Of a DNA stretch of 64,000 bases, positions 1 through 9,110 are shown piece by piece. Origin of the DNA: Caballeronia sp. SL2Y3 (GTDB lineage: Bacteria > Pseudomonadota > Gammaproteobacteria > Burkholderiales > Burkholderiaceae); assembly GCF_022879575.1 (NCBI RefSeq), contig NZ_CP084260.1:744001-808000 (forward strand). Reading direction: 5' to 3'. Both the position numbers and the translations under genes were made by a program. The notes beneath the pieces were generated by a model, which saw nothing but the letters and a program-made list of their open reading frames with translations, was not told the origin of the DNA and made no database searches. The first letter of the stretch is position 1, and each line of letters starts with the position of its first letter.

Positions 1-1206
1 GTGTGCGAAGACGATGCCGTGTTCGCGCTCGACGTCGGCAAAGCGCAGCGCGCCGCCGCACATCAGCCGCATGATGACGTCGCGGCGCAAGACATCGTCA
101 GCGGAGAGACGCACGCCGCGCTGAATGGGGAAGCGGCCCGCGTCGATGGCGGCTGCGTAGTCGGCGAGATCGCGCGCGTTTTGCGCGTAGACGTCGCCGA
201 CCTTGCCGATGGACGACGCGCCGATGCCGATCAGATCGCAGTCCGCATGCGTGCTGTAGCCCTGAAAGTTGCGCTGGAGCGTGCCGGCCTCGAAGGCGCG
301 GGCGAGTTCGTCGCCGGGCAGCGCGAAATGGTCCATGCCGATGTAGACGTAGCCCGCATCGCTCATCCGCTCGATCACGCGCTCCAGAATGGCGAGCCGC
401 ACGGCGGCCGAAGGCAGCGCCGCTTCGTCGATCTGACGCTGCATCTTGAAGAGCGCGGGCATGTGCGCATAGCCGAACACGGAGACGCGGTCCGGCGCGA
501 GCGCGATGATCGTATCGAGCGTGCGCGTGAAGCTCTCGACGCTCTGATGCGGCAAGCCGTAGATCAGATCGACGCTCACCGACTCGAAGCCGTGCTCGCG
601 CGCCGCGCGCATCACGTCCTCGGTCATCGCGCGCGGCTGGATGCGGTTGACGGCCTGCTGCACGCGCTCGTCGAAATCCTGCACGCCCAGGCTTAACCGG
701 TTGAAGCCGAGTTCGCGCAGCACTTTGATGGTTCCGACGGACGCTTCGCGCGGATCGACTTCGATCGAATATTCGGCGCGCGCATCGGGCACGAGATTGA
801 AATGCTCGGCGGTGGCGGCCATGAGTTCGGCCATCTCGCCGTGCGAGAGGAATGTCGGCGTGCCGCCGCCCCAGTGAAGCTGCGTGACGGGGCGGCGCGT
901 ATCGAAGCACGCGGCCTGCATCGCGAGTTCGCGCTTCATGCGGTCCAGATACGGGCGGGCGTGCGCGCGGTTTTTCGTCGCGACCTTGTTGCAGCCGCAG
1001 TAGAAGCAGACGGTGTCGCAGAACGGAATGTGGAAGTACAGCGACAGATCCGCCGATGCGCCGCCTTGGCGTGCGGCTTCGAAGTAGTGCGCGGGATCGA
1101 ACGCATCCGTGAACTGGACGGCCGTGGGGTAGGACGTGTAGCGCGGGCCGTGCGCGTCGTAGCGCGCGAGCAGGTCCGGGCGAAAGAGGGTGTCGGCGAG
1201 AGTCAT
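1..1206 (-). CDS. hemN: Oxygen-independent coproporphyrinogen III oxidase, C-terminus cut by window edge
   Basis: Radical-SAM enzyme that decarboxylates coproporphyrinogen III to protoporphyrinogen IX in anaerobic haem synthesis. Reading the minus strand from the ATG at 1206 gives an open frame of 402 codons that runs off the left edge, so about the last 50 residues of a typical 450-460 residue HemN are missing. The N-terminal RYTSYPTA motif typical of true HemN is at residues 22-29. The 4Fe-4S cysteines lie in the CxxxCxxC motif at residues 63, 67 and 70 (HIPFCDTVCFYC), followed by the GGGTP SAM motif. The RYTSYPTA motif and full set of cysteines favour HemN over the HemW-type paralogue. It is transcribed leftwards, divergent from the YkgJ-family gene. 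Confidence 0.93.
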   Translation of the reverse strand, partial: MTLADTLFRPDLLARYDAHGPRYTSYPTAVQFTDAFDPAHYFEAARQGGASADLSLYFHIPFCDTVCFYCGCNKVATKNRAHARPYLDRMKRELAMQAACFDTRRPVTQLHWGGGTPTFLSHGEMAELMAATAEHFNLVPDARAEYSIEVDPREASVGTIKVLRELGFNRLSLGVQDFDERVQQAVNRIQPRAMTEDVMRAAREHGFESVSVDLIYGLPHQSVESFTRTLDTIIALAPDRVSVFGYAHMPALFKMQRQIDEAALPSAAVRLAILERVIERMSDAGYVYIGMDHFALPGDELARAFEAGTLQRNFQGYSTHADCDLIGIGASSIGKVGDVYAQNARDLADYAAAIDAGRFPIQRGVRLSADDVLRRDVIMRLMCGGALRFADVEREHGIVFAH

Positions 1207-1345
1207 GGGCAGCCTTGAAGTTGCGCCGATCTTACGCGGGCGCGTGCGCGCGCGCCTTGCGTGATAACGTCGCAGCCGCTTTCCGGGGTGCTCCTGGCCG
1301 GCATGGGACAATGGCGCCTTAGCCGCTGTCTCGTCCGCTTTCGCC

Positions 1346-1627
1346 ATGTCTACTTCGTCTTCGTCCCCTCATGCCTGCCGCGAAGGATGCGGCGCGTGCT
1401 GCATCGCGCCGTCCATCACGAGCGCCATTCCCGGCATGCCCAACGGCAAGCGCGCGGGCGAGCCGTGCGTCCAGCTCGACGATGACCTGCGCTGCAAGAT
1501 CTTCGGCGATCCGCGCCGGCCCGCGTGCTGCGGCGGCCTGCAGCCGTCCGCCGAGATGTGCGGCGAAACGCGCGAGCACGCCGTTCAATGGCTCGCGCGG
1601 CTCGAAATCGACACGCAACCGCAATGA
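1346..1627 (+). CDS. YkgJ-family cysteine-cluster protein
   Basis: Small 93-residue protein with a cysteine cluster starting CREGCGACC near residues 11-19, then single cysteines in GEPCVQ and LRCKIFG and a CC pair (RRPACCGG). This is the pattern of the YkgJ/UPF0153 family, thought to bind Zn or an Fe-S cluster; the molecular role is not known. The ATG at 1346 gives the start of the conserved Cys-rich region close to the N-terminus as in the family. It is followed after 50 bp by the DUF1439 gene on the same strand, so the two may be co-transcribed. Confidence 0.8.
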   Translation: MSTSSSSPHACREGCGACCIAPSITSAIPGMPNGKRAGEPCVQLDDDLRCKIFGDPRRPACCGGLQPSAEMCGETREHAVQWLARLEIDTQPQ

Positions 1628-1677
1628 ACTTCGTGTGTCCAAGCACCGTCACGACATTCAGTAGAGGAGATTCCCGC

Positions 1678-2265
1678 ATGCCACGACCCGTCGCGCCGCT
1701 CAGGCGCCGGTTGCTGCTGGGCGCGCTCGCCGCGTGGCCGGCACTCGCGCTCGCATCGACGGCGCATGCCGCATCCATCTTTCCGTTTATTCCGGACCAC
1801 TACACATTCTCGCAAAAGCAGGTACAGGAAGCGGTCGCGCGCAAGTTTCCGCTGGAACGCACCGCGCGGCAGATTTTCGATGTCGTGCTGAGCAATCCTG
1901 TGGTCGGCATGGCGGCGGACCGCAACCGCGTCACGGTGCGCGTGGATGCGCGTCTGTCCACGCCCTTCATGCCGAACCCGGTGAACGGCGCGTTCACGTT
2001 GTCGACGCAACTGGCCTACGACGCACCGAGCCGCTCGGTCGTGCTCGTCTCGCCAACAGTTGACGATTCGCAGCTAACCGGCGACGCTGCCCAGTACAAC
2101 CAACAAATCGCGGCGGCCGGCGCGCTGCTCGCCGCGCAATTGCTCGACCGCTATCCGATCTACACGTTCAAGCCGGAAGAGCTGCAATTTGCGGGCGTGT
2201 CTTACGAACCCGGTACAATCACAGTCCTTACAAACGGCATACGCGTTCAGATTGTCGAGAAGTGA
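1678..2265 (+). CDS. DUF1439-type exported protein
   Basis: The 195-residue product starts at the ATG preceded by a purine-rich AGAGGAGA ribosome site; the frame is open further upstream, but that overlaps the previous gene. An N-terminal RRRLLLGALAAWPALALASTAHA looks like a signal peptide with a twin-arginine-like run and an AHA cleavage site. The rest, with PFIPDHYTFSQ near the mature N-terminus, resembles DUF1439 (YceB-like) periplasmic or lipid-binding proteins, but there is no lipobox cysteine. Function is unknown. It lies directly upstream of uppP with a 61-bp gap. Confidence 0.7.
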   Translation: MPRPVAPLRRRLLLGALAAWPALALASTAHAASIFPFIPDHYTFSQKQVQEAVARKFPLERTARQIFDVVLSNPVVGMAADRNRVTVRVDARLSTPFMPNPVNGAFTLSTQLAYDAPSRSVVLVSPTVDDSQLTGDAAQYNQQIAAAGALLAAQLLDRYPIYTFKPEELQFAGVSYEPGTITVLTNGIRVQIVEK

Positions 2266-2326
2266 TTCGAAATCTCGGCGCGCACTGCTGCACACCCACA
2301 GCAAAAAAGCGAACAAGGGCTGACGG

Positions 2327-3160
2327 ATGGACTGGATTTTGATGGTGAAGGCGCTCGTGCTGGGCGTCGTGGAAGGCTTGACGGAGTTTCTGCCGGTGTC
2401 GAGCACGGGGCACCTGATCGTCGCGGGCAGTCTGCTGAATTTCACCGACGCGCAAGCCAAGACGTTCGACGTCGTCATTCAGTTCGGGGCGATTCTGGCG
2501 ATCTGCTGGGAGTACCGCGCGAAGATCGGCTCGGTGGTGGGCGGCCTCGGCAGCCGTCCGGACGCGCGGCGTTTTGCGATCAACGTCATCATCGCGACGA
2601 TTCCGGCCATCGTATTGGGCCTGTTGCTCGAGAAGAAGATCAAGTCGGTGCTGTTCTCGCCGGTGCCGGTGTCGGTCGCGCTGATCGTCGGCGGGATCGT
2701 GATTCTCTGGGCGGAGGCGCGCCAGCGGGATCGCGGGGCGCCGCCGCGCGTGCATTCGGTGGATGACCTCTCTTACGCCGATGCGCTCAAGGTCGGCATC
2801 GCGCAATGTCTCGCGCTGATTCCGGGCACCTCGCGTTCGGGCGCGACGATCATCGGCGGCATGCTCTTCGGGCTGGAGCGCCGCGCGGCCACCGAATTCT
2901 CGTTCTTTCTCGCTATTCCGATCATCTTCGGCGCGACGCTCTACGAAATGGCCAAGTACTGGCGCACGCTCACCGTGAACGACCTCGGGCTCTTCGCCAT
3001 CGGGCTCGTATCGGCGTTCGTGAGCGCCTTCATCTGCGTGCGCTGGCTGCTCCGTTACGTCGCCTCGCACGATTTCACGGCATTCGCGTGGTATCGCATC
3101 GGCTTCGGGCTGCTGATTCTGATCGTCGGTTATAGCGGCGGGCTGAGCTGGGCGGACTAA
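2327..3160 (+). CDS. uppP: Undecaprenyl-diphosphatase (BacA type)
   Basis: Integral membrane enzyme that dephosphorylates undecaprenyl diphosphate to recycle the lipid carrier for peptidoglycan and other surface polymers; overexpression gives bacitracin resistance in known cases. The 277-residue length is normal. The two family motifs are present: [16 protein letters not shown] (residues 15-30, with the catalytic glutamates 16 and 20 and the serines) and [10 protein letters not shown] in the second half with the phosphate-binding arginine. Several hydrophobic helices span the remainder. The ATG at 2327 follows a GAACAAGGG element. A strong palindromic terminator closes the gene. Confidence 0.95.
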   Translation: MDWILMVKALVLGVVEGLTEFLPVSSTGHLIVAGSLLNFTDAQAKTFDVVIQFGAILAICWEYRAKIGSVVGGLGSRPDARRFAINVIIATIPAIVLGLLLEKKIKSVLFSPVPVSVALIVGGIVILWAEARQRDRGAPPRVHSVDDLSYADALKVGIAQCLALIPGTSRSGATIIGGMLFGLERRAATEFSFFLAIPIIFGATLYEMAKYWRTLTVNDLGLFAIGLVSAFVSAFICVRWLLRYVASHDFTAFAWYRIGFGLLILIVGYSGGLSWAD

Positions 3161-3180
3161 TCGGGCTCGCGTGCCGCACG

Positions 3181-3216
3181 AACGACAACGCCACGGCTAG
3201 CCGTGGCGTTGTCGTT
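3181..3216. terminator. Perfect 36-bp palindrome, bidirectional terminator
   Basis: Two 16-base arms (3181-3196 and 3201-3216) flank the loop CTAG and form an uninterrupted hairpin. It ends in GTTTTC on the plus strand, and on the minus strand in AACGTTCG-like sequence. It sits between the convergent uppP and trmB genes and can serve both. Confidence 0.8.
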
Positions 3217-3227
3217 TTCAGCGCGAC

Positions 3228-3977
3228 TTACTTGCGGCGAAAGAGCAGATCCCAGACGCCGTGTCCGAGCCGCAAGCCGCGGCGCTCGAACTTCGTCACG
3301 GGCCGGTAATCCGGACGCGGCGCGTAGCCGTCCGCGGTGTTTTCGAGCGTCGGTTCCGCCGACAGCACGTCGAGCATCTGCTCCGCGTAGTTCTGCCAGT
3401 CGGTCGCGAGATGCAGATAGCCGCCCGGCTTCACGCGCGAGCTCAGGAGCGAGACGAACTTCGGCTGGATGAGCCGGCGCTTGTGGTGCCGCGCCTTGTG
3501 CCACGGATCGGGAAAGTAGATGTGCACGCCGTCGAGACTCGCGGGCGCGATCATGTGTTCGAGCACCTCGACCGCGTCGTGCTGAAGGATGCGGATGTTG
3601 CCAAGCTGCTGCTCGCCGATCAGCTTCAACAGCGCGCCGACGCCCGGCTCGTGCACTTCGACGCCGATGAAGTCGTCGCCAGGGCGCGCGGCCGCGATTT
3701 CGGCCGTCGTCGCGCCCATGCCGAAACCGATCTCCAGCACGCGCGGCGCCTGCCGGCCGAAGACGGCGTCCCAGTCCGCCAGTTCCGGCGCGTACGGCAC
3801 GACGAAACGCGGACCCAGTTCGTCCATCGCGCGTTGCTGCCCCGGCGAAACGCGGCCCGCGCGCGTCACGAAACTGCGAATACGCCGATGATGCAGCGGC
3901 TGCGATGCCGCACTCTCGCTACGCTCACCGGCGGCATGCGCGTCGTCGTCGTGGGAATCGTGGGATTGGTCGTTCAT
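3228..3977 (-). CDS. trmB: tRNA (guanine-N7-)-methyltransferase
   Basis: SAM-dependent enzyme that makes m7G46 in the variable loop of tRNAs. The 249-residue protein has an extended basic and acidic N-terminus (about 40 residues), then [11 protein letters not shown] as the SAM-binding glycine loop, [10 protein letters not shown] as motif II, and the family-diagnostic [15 protein letters not shown] segment. The C-terminal [19 protein letters not shown] matches the TrmB consensus. It is downstream of tRNA-Gly on the same strand, but a terminator lies between them, so it is probably an independent transcription unit. Confidence 0.95.
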   Translation of the reverse strand: MNDQSHDSHDDDAHAAGERSESAASQPLHHRRIRSFVTRAGRVSPGQQRAMDELGPRFVVPYAPELADWDAVFGRQAPRVLEIGFGMGATTAEIAAARPGDDFIGVEVHEPGVGALLKLIGEQQLGNIRILQHDAVEVLEHMIAPASLDGVHIYFPDPWHKARHHKRRLIQPKFVSLLSSRVKPGGYLHLATDWQNYAEQMLDVLSAEPTLENTADGYAPRPDYRPVTKFERRGLRLGHGVWDLLFRRK

Positions 3978-4017
3978 GGCGGGATCGGAAGGCGAAGAAG
4001 CGTCGCGCGGAAACTAA

Positions 4018-4048
4018 AAAGCCGCCTCGCTGTATGGAAGGCGGCTTT
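4018..4048 (-). terminator. Rho-independent terminator after tRNA-Gly
   Basis: Arms 4018-4027 and 4039-4048 form a 10-bp stem (AAAGCCGCCT with AGGCGGCTTT). Reading the minus strand it is followed by TTTTTAGTTT. It lies 46 bp beyond the 3' end of the tRNA. Confidence 0.8.
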
Positions 4049-4093
4049 CGCTTATTTGCTGCTTAATTGCTGCTTATGTGCTGCTCGTCATTC

Positions 4094-4168
4094 TGGAGCG
4101 GGCGATGGGAATCGAACCCACGTCAGTAGCTTGGGAAGCTACGGTAATAGCCATTATACGACGCCCGC
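4094..4168 (-). tRNA. tRNA-Gly, anticodon CCC
   Basis: On the minus strand the acceptor arms GCGGGCG (4162-4168) and CGCCCGC (4098-4104) pair. The anticodon stem GTAGC/GCTAC encloses the loop TTCCCAA, giving anticodon CCC, which reads GGG glycine codons. The T-arm carries GGTTCGATTCC. Discriminator T and an encoded CCA end the gene (TGGA at 4094-4097 on the plus strand). Confidence 0.95.
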
Positions 4169-4230
4169 GTGAGCCGACTATTGTAAGCGCAACGCGCGCC
4201 GCCGCGCAATCGCGGGCGGCGCGGCCTCAC

Positions 4231-4791
4231 TCAGATGCCGAAGAGCGTCATCGAGACCGCGACGCGCGTCACGACCATCAGCAGCACCTGCACGATCACG
4301 AAAAGCAGGATCGGCGACAGGTCGATGCCGCCCAAACGGGGCAAGATGCGGCGCAGCGGCTCGAGAAACGGCGCGGTGATCTGATAGAGCAACGGCATGG
4401 CCGGCGACTGCGGATTGAGCCACGAAAGCAGCGCCATCAGAATCGTCATCCAGATGATGAGGTTGAGCGCCCACTTCACCACCGTCAGCGCCGCGACGAG
4501 CAGAAGCATCGGCAGCATGACCGTCGGATCGACGCCGGCGAGATAGACCATCAACGTCACATAGACGAGCGCCGCGATATAGGCGGCGACAATGCTGGCC
4601 CAGTCGATCTTGCCGCCCGGCAGAATCTTGCGCAGCGGCAGCACGATCCAGTTGGTCGCCTGCATGACGGCATTCGAAACCGGGTTGTACGGCGGCATGC
4701 GCACGACCTGCATCCACGCGCGCAGGAGCAGCGCCGCGCCGAACAGGGTGAAAACGGTATTGAGCAGAAAACGGGCGATATCGCCGAACAT
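4231..4791 (-). CDS. YggT-family integral membrane protein
   Basis: The 186-residue product contains two copies of the YggT-type unit: a first hydrophobic hairpin ending near VSNAVMQATNWIVLPLRKILPGGKIDWASIVAA (about residues 36-70) and a second with SPAMPLLYQITAPFLEPLRRILPRLGGIDLSPIL (about 130-162). The repeated (I/F)-P-L-R-(R/K)-I-L-P motif is typical of the family. Homologues are linked to envelope or cell-division functions and osmotic or potassium tolerance, with no proven activity. No partner gene is seen next to it. Confidence 0.88.
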   Translation of the reverse strand: MFGDIARFLLNTVFTLFGAALLLRAWMQVVRMPPYNPVSNAVMQATNWIVLPLRKILPGGKIDWASIVAAYIAALVYVTLMVYLAGVDPTVMLPMLLLVAALTVVKWALNLIIWMTILMALLSWLNPQSPAMPLLYQITAPFLEPLRRILPRLGGIDLSPILLFVIVQVLLMVVTRVAVSMTLFGI

Positions 4792-5543
4792 CTCGGGTCC
4801 TCTGGAAAACGTGCGCGGGACGAGGGCCGCGCCGGGGTCGGGAAAAGCGAAGGAACGAATGACGCTGGCAGCCGCTACGACGGTCGCCGCGACAGATGCT
4901 GGCGTGGCGCGGCGAACGCGCCCGCTGCGTCGCGCGAGTCGTAATGAGTGACCTTGATCATTGTTCGTTCTCTGGACTGGATGTCATGTGAAGTCGTCGC
5001 GCTCGTGCCGCTGCCCGCGAGCGCCGCGATTTCTTTCTCTTGCAAGCCACTGGCGCCTTGCGTTCCCCGCCCACCGTCGATGCCGGTGGCGCGCCGGACG
5101 TCACCATAACATGGCTGCGGGGCGGCTTGGGCGCGTTGTCGAACAACGGCGAGCGTTTCCTCTCACAGTCGACTGAAAGGCGATCGCAAGCATAGCGTAT
5201 GTGCGCGCGCATTGCCGCAAACCCTGATGTTGCCGCCGCACGACGCTTTCCGCGAGCGCGTTTCACGCAAAGATGGCAGCATAGGACGACAGAAAACGAT
5301 TGAATCAGACGCCGTTACAGATCTGGCGGCATTGCGCCGGTTAATCCATGGCATGTTTTCTGCTGGTTTAATCCTGTTTATGTGGTTCACCGCACGCGGC
5401 TTGCGGGTTTTGGTTCTTTTGCGAACATTGATGAACGAACCGGGCGCGAATACTAAAGACAAGAGTGATTAACGGAAACGCATGGTCCGCGTTTTAAGCG
5501 GCTGCTTTCCTCCACGTTTCAAAACGCTACGTTCGGAGGTCGC
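4792..5543. other. 750-bp stretch without a recognisable gene
   Basis: Both strands were read. The first half is GC-rich with only short overlapping frames. The second half (about 5160-5540) is AT-richer than the rest of the window, which suggests promoter or regulatory DNA for the small gene at 5544. A frame at 5212-5472 with one hydrophobic stretch lacks a ribosome site and codon bias, so it is not called. Confidence 0.5.
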
Positions 5544-5705
5544 ATGAGCATTTTCTCTTATCGAAAGCATCTGCGTTTCTTGAGCCAGGCGCAAAGGCGT
5601 CGGTGGTGGGATCAGAAGAAGCGATTGACGCCGCGTGTCGTAATCGGTGGGGCGTATGTCCCGCCGAATGTCACGCGCGAATTCGCTTATGTCAAAGTAG
5701 GCTGA
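5544..5705 (+). CDS. Small basic protein of unknown function (53 aa)
   Basis: An ATG three bases after GGAGGT opens a 53-codon frame. The product is strongly basic in its first half (RKHLRFLSQAQRRRWWDQKKR) and ends VVIGGAYVPPNVTREFAYVKVG. A strong rho-independent terminator starts 31 bp after the stop codon. Ribosome site, terminator and isolation in a long gene-poor stretch support a real small gene; no family is recognised and no hydrophobic segment is present. A nucleic-acid-binding role would fit the charge but is speculation. Confidence 0.5.
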   Translation: MSIFSYRKHLRFLSQAQRRRWWDQKKRLTPRVVIGGAYVPPNVTREFAYVKVG

Positions 5706-5736
5706 TCGCCTCAAAAGGAGTCGAGACACAATACAC

Positions 5737-5771
5737 AGCCCCGCCGGACGGTCAGTCCGGCGGGGCTTTTA
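5737..5771 (+). terminator. Rho-independent terminator
   Basis: A 12-bp stem (5737-5748 with 5756-5767, AGCCCCGCCGGA arms) with a 7-base loop is followed by TTTTAATTT. It terminates the small gene at 5544-5705. Confidence 0.85.
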
Positions 5772-6022
5772 ATTTGATTTGTAAAGATGCGTTACTGCAA
5801 TCGCACGTTCGCTCGACGCAGCTAGATGGACGGTGCGCCGTCCACCTTGCCGCTCGGCCGGTTCCTAGCCCGGTGCATCGCCAGCCCGCCCGCGCGGCAT
5901 TCGCAGACCTTGCAATTTGCAACAAATGGCCCGAGCGTCCGCGTACGTTTTTCGCTAAATTCAGAGTACGCAGCCGCGCGACCGGATGGACCGGTCGGCC
6001 CTAAGCGGCGAGGAGAACCAAA

Positions 6023-6343
6023 GTGAAAAAGCTCGGTAGTTTATTGATCGCCGGCACCCTTGGCCTGGGTGCCGCGGGTGTCGCGCAAGCGCATGTTTCG
6101 GTCGGGGTCGGTATCAGCGTGCCGGCGTATCCGGTGTATCAGGCGCCGCCCGCGCCGGTTTATGTCGCTCCCCCGCAGCCGGTTTATGTCGCGCCGCCAC
6201 CGCCTGTCGTTTATGGGCCGCCGCCGGCCGTCGCCGTGGGCGGCTATGGATACGGATATTACGGCCGTCCTTATTGGCGGCACGGGTATTATGGCCACCC
6301 ATATGGCCACGGTTACGGCTACGGTCACGGCCGCTGGCACTAA
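6023..6343 (+). CDS. Exported Pro/Tyr-rich, Gly/Tyr/His-rich low-complexity protein
   Basis: A GTG start follows GAGGAGAACCAAA. The 106-residue product has a clear signal peptide (MKKLGSLLIAGTLGLGAAGVAQA). The mature part has two low-complexity blocks: PVY(Q/V)APP repeats at about residues 38-75, then a Gly-Tyr-His block (YGYGYYGRPYWRHGYYGHPYG) to the C-terminus ending RWH. Similar short exported proteins are common in Burkholderiaceae without assigned function. The His/Tyr-rich tail could bind metals or pack on the cell surface, but this is inference. Confidence 0.75.
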   Translation: MKKLGSLLIAGTLGLGAAGVAQAHVSVGVGISVPAYPVYQAPPAPVYVAPPQPVYVAPPPPVVYGPPPAVAVGGYGYGYYGRPYWRHGYYGHPYGHGYGYGHGRWH

Positions 6344-6370
6344 TAACCGATTTTCGCGATCGACCGCAGG

Positions 6371-6391
6371 AGCCCCGCAAGGGGCTTTTTC
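6371..6391 (+). terminator. Short rho-independent terminator
   Basis: Stem AGCCCC (6371-6376) with GGGGCT (6381-6386) and loop GCAA runs straight into a T-tract. It follows the exported low-complexity gene by 27 bp. Confidence 0.75.
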
Positions 6392-6472
6392 TTCGGCATC
6401 GCTGAAACTGGCTATTCCGGTTTGCTTCGGAACTGGCGAGAATGGCGTTTTTCCGACGCCACTTCACATCCG

Positions 6473-7438
6473 ATGCTTCCACTTCCTGCCCCGACTTTCG
6501 ATGACGTCGCCGATGCCGCCCGCCGTATAGACGGCGTCGCGCATCGCACGCCGGTTCTCACGTCCCGCACGGCGGACGAAACCGCCGGCGCGTCGCTCTT
6601 CTTCAAGTGCGAGAACTTCCAGCGCATGGGCGCTTTCAAGTTCCGCGGCGCGTTCAACGCGCTTTCGCATTTCGACGACGCCCAGCGCGCGGCCGGCGTC
6701 ATCACGTATTCGTCGGGCAATCACGCGCAGGCGATCGCGCTATCGGCCAAGCTCGCCGGCATCCGCGCGACGATCGTCATGCCGGAAGACGCGCCCGCCG
6801 CGAAAATCGCGGCGACGCGCGGCTACGGCGGCGAAGTCATCACGTATGACCGCTACACGCAGAATCGCGAGGAGATCGGCCGCGTGCTGGCCGAGGAGCG
6901 CGGCATGACGCTGATTCCGCCGTATGACCATCCGCATGTGATCGCGGGGCAGGGCACGGCGGCGAAGGAATTGATCGAAGAAACCGGGCCGCTGGATTAC
7001 CTCTTCGTGTGTCTCGGCGGCGGCGGGCTGATCGCGGGCTGCGCGCTCGCGGCGGCGGCGCTGTCGCCTTCGTGCAAGGTCATCGGCGTCGAGCCGGAAG
7101 CCGGCAACGACGCGCAGCAGTCGCTCGCGCGCGGCGAGATCGTGCATATCGAGGTGCCGCGCACCATCGCGGACGGCGCGGCGTCCACGCACGTCGGCGA
7201 ATACAACTTTCCGATCATCCGCAAGCATGTGGAGCGCATCGTCACCGTGAGCGACGCGCAACTCGTCGATACGCTTCGTTTCTTCGCCGAGCGCATGAAG
7301 ATGGTCGTCGAACCGACCGGCTGCCTGGCGGCAGCGGCCGTGCTTCAGAAGGTCGTGCCGGTGGAGGGCAAGCGCGTGGGGGTGATCGTAAGCGGCGGCA
7401 ACGTCGACTTGGCGCGCTTCGCGCAGTTCATCGCGTGA
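6473..7438 (+). CDS. PLP-dependent threonine/threo-3-hydroxyaspartate ammonia-lyase
   Basis: Fold-type II PLP enzyme that dehydrates and deaminates a beta-hydroxy amino acid to a keto acid plus ammonia. From ATG 6473 the product is 321 residues, the length of the serine racemase/hydroxyaspartate dehydratase group and without the C-terminal regulatory domain of biosynthetic IlvA. The PLP lysine is in RMGAFKFRGA (about residues 47-56), the substrate loop is SSGNHAQA, and the phosphate-binding loop is GGGGLIAG. A TTG start 51 bp upstream is possible; no good ribosome site marks either. Threonine versus hydroxyaspartate cannot be decided from sequence alone. Confidence 0.85.
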   Translation: MLPLPAPTFDDVADAARRIDGVAHRTPVLTSRTADETAGASLFFKCENFQRMGAFKFRGAFNALSHFDDAQRAAGVITYSSGNHAQAIALSAKLAGIRATIVMPEDAPAAKIAATRGYGGEVITYDRYTQNREEIGRVLAEERGMTLIPPYDHPHVIAGQGTAAKELIEETGPLDYLFVCLGGGGLIAGCALAAAALSPSCKVIGVEPEAGNDAQQSLARGEIVHIEVPRTIADGAASTHVGEYNFPIIRKHVERIVTVSDAQLVDTLRFFAERMKMVVEPTGCLAAAAVLQKVVPVEGKRVGVIVSGGNVDLARFAQFIA

Positions 7439-7446
7439 AGCGGGCG

Positions 7447-8118
7447 TCAGGACGCCGCGTGAACGATCAGATCGCGGTAGCCGTTGACGATCACGCTGTA
7501 CGCGAAATAAGCGAACAGCACGGCGGACATCACATGGCACGCGCGCAGGAGGCGCGTGCCGGCGCGCTTGCGGCCGTGGGCGGCGAGCGTGCAGACGAAA
7601 AGCGTCCAGCCGAGTCCGCCGCAAAAGAAGCCGAGCAGAAACACCGACGCGCTCATCGGGCTCGTTGCCCCGGCTTTCGCGATCAGCGCGCCGCCGACCG
7701 CCGCGAACCACAGAATCGCGCTCGGCGATGAAACCGCGAGCAGGCATCCGCGCAGGAAGCTCTTGAGATGGCTCTGGCGCGGCGCGCGCGCATCCGCTTC
7801 GCCCTCGACGGGCGGCGCGGACGCGGGATTCAGCGCCTCGCGCGCCATCTTCCACGTGAGAAACAGCAGCACGATGGCCCCGCCGATCCACACGACCCAG
7901 CGCACGGCGGAGAATTGCAGCAGCGCGGACATGCCCGCCAGCGCCAGGGCGGCGTAGAACAGGTCGCCGAAACACGTCCCGAGGCCGAGCACGAGCCCAG
8001 GCTTGAACCCGTGCGACAGCGCGAGCGAAATGATCGCGACGTTGGCGATTCCGATATCCAGACACAGCGACAGCGACAGGAAGAAGCCGTCCGACATCAA
8101 CGACCACGAATGCGTCAT
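7447..8118 (-). CDS. LysE-family amino-acid exporter
   Basis: The 223-residue protein has about six hydrophobic segments and the LysE/RhtB pattern (LCLDIGIANVAIISLALSHGFKPGLVLGLGTCFGDLFYAALALAG near the N-terminus). These carriers export basic or neutral amino acids. Its ATG overlaps the stop of the upstream asparaginase gene in the sequence ATGA, so translation is probably coupled. The position suggests export of an amino acid connected with asparagine breakdown, for example excess aspartate, but the substrate is not visible in the sequence. Confidence 0.85.
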   Translation of the reverse strand: MTHSWSLMSDGFFLSLSLCLDIGIANVAIISLALSHGFKPGLVLGLGTCFGDLFYAALALAGMSALLQFSAVRWVVWIGGAIVLLFLTWKMAREALNPASAPPVEGEADARAPRQSHLKSFLRGCLLAVSSPSAILWFAAVGGALIAKAGATSPMSASVFLLGFFCGGLGWTLFVCTLAAHGRKRAGTRLLRACHVMSAVLFAYFAYSVIVNGYRDLIVHAAS

Positions 8119-9110
8119 GCGTGCTCCGTGAGCGCGAGCGTGACGTCGAGATGGCCGGTCGGCACGCGCATCGTGTTCAGCATCGGCGGGTGACGGAAAT
8201 CGTCGAGCGCGGCGCGTTGCTCGCGCGTGCCGATGTCGAGCAGCTGCAGCACGTGCGCGACGATCGCGTGCAGCACGTTCGTGTTGCCGTCTTCGACCTT
8301 CACCGCAATACCGAGCGCGCCTTCCGGCCGCTTTACGCCGATCGCATAGCTCGCATCCGCGCCGGTCTTGCCGACGAGCGCGCCGCCGTACGCCCGCATC
8401 AAGCGCGTGCAGAAGCGTCCTTCGCCCGCGACGAGTTCCGGATGCGAGGTCATCGCGCGATAAATGCGCCCGAGCGGCGAGCCGTCCGGCGCATCGGCGA
8501 TCTTCATGTAAAGCCGCGCGAGGCGGTCGAGCGGGAAGGCGGGCGTCGGCGAATTGCATCCGTCGATGGCCCAGAGCACGTCGCCGAACGGCAGATCGAC
8601 TGCCTGCGCCGTCGCTTGCTTCACGCGCGCCTGCAGCGGATGCTCCGGCAAGTGATAGCCGTCGAGCGCCGCGTTCATGGCCCGCGCGCCTGCCAGCATG
8701 CCGGCATGCTTGCCGGAACAGTTGCTGCACACGGGCGTCGGCGTGAAATCGCGGCGAATCCAGTCCTTGTGGACGGCATCCGATAGCGGCGGATGGCCGC
8801 CGCACCGCAGATCGCTCTCGCTCGCGCCGGACTTCACCAGCATCGCGCGGGCGCGTTCGATGTGGCGCGGCTCGCTGCTATGCGAGCCGCACATGAGCGC
8901 GAGATCGGCTTCGTCGAAGCCGAACTGTTCCAGCGCGCCTGTTTCGATCACGGCAAGCGCCTGCGCCGGCTTCGCGGCCGAGCGCGGCAGCGTCACGCGA
9001 TGCGGATCGCCGAACGAATGGAGCAGACGGCCGTTGGCATCGACCACCGCGACATGCGCGACGTGCGTGTTCTCGATTGCGTTTCCCCGATACAAGGTCG
9101 CTGCGATCAT
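8115..9110 (-). CDS. Type-III (Rhizobium etli-like) L-asparaginase
   Basis: The 331-residue product belongs to the asparaginase II Pfam family typified by the inducible Rhizobium etli enzyme, unrelated to E. coli AnsA/AnsB. It carries the SxxK tandem in RSAAKPAQ, the CxxK zinc/lysine motif in [11 protein letters not shown] and the third cysteine in GCNSP, the positions known as metal site and active site in the R. etli enzyme. The start chosen (ATG 9110) overlaps the ubiD stop as ATGA, and the stop overlaps the LysE start in the same way, so the three genes form one translationally coupled operon. Confidence 0.88.
   Translation of the reverse strand: MIAATLYRGNAIENTHVAHVAVVDANGRLLHSFGDPHRVTLPRSAAKPAQALAVIETGALEQFGFDEADLALMCGSHSSEPRHIERARAMLVKSGASESDLRCGGHPPLSDAVHKDWIRRDFTPTPVCSNCSGKHAGMLAGARAMNAALDGYHLPEHPLQARVKQATAQAVDLPFGDVLWAIDGCNSPTPAFPLDRLARLYMKIADAPDGSPLGRIYRAMTSHPELVAGEGRFCTRLMRAYGGALVGKTGADASYAIGVKRPEGALGIAVKVEDGNTNVLHAIVAHVLQLLDIGTREQRAALDDFRHPPMLNTMRVPTGHLDVTLALTEHA

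Noticed and set aside
5212..5472. Possible 86-codon gene with one hydrophobic segment
   Set aside because: No ribosome site, poor codon bias and equal-length frames on the other strand.
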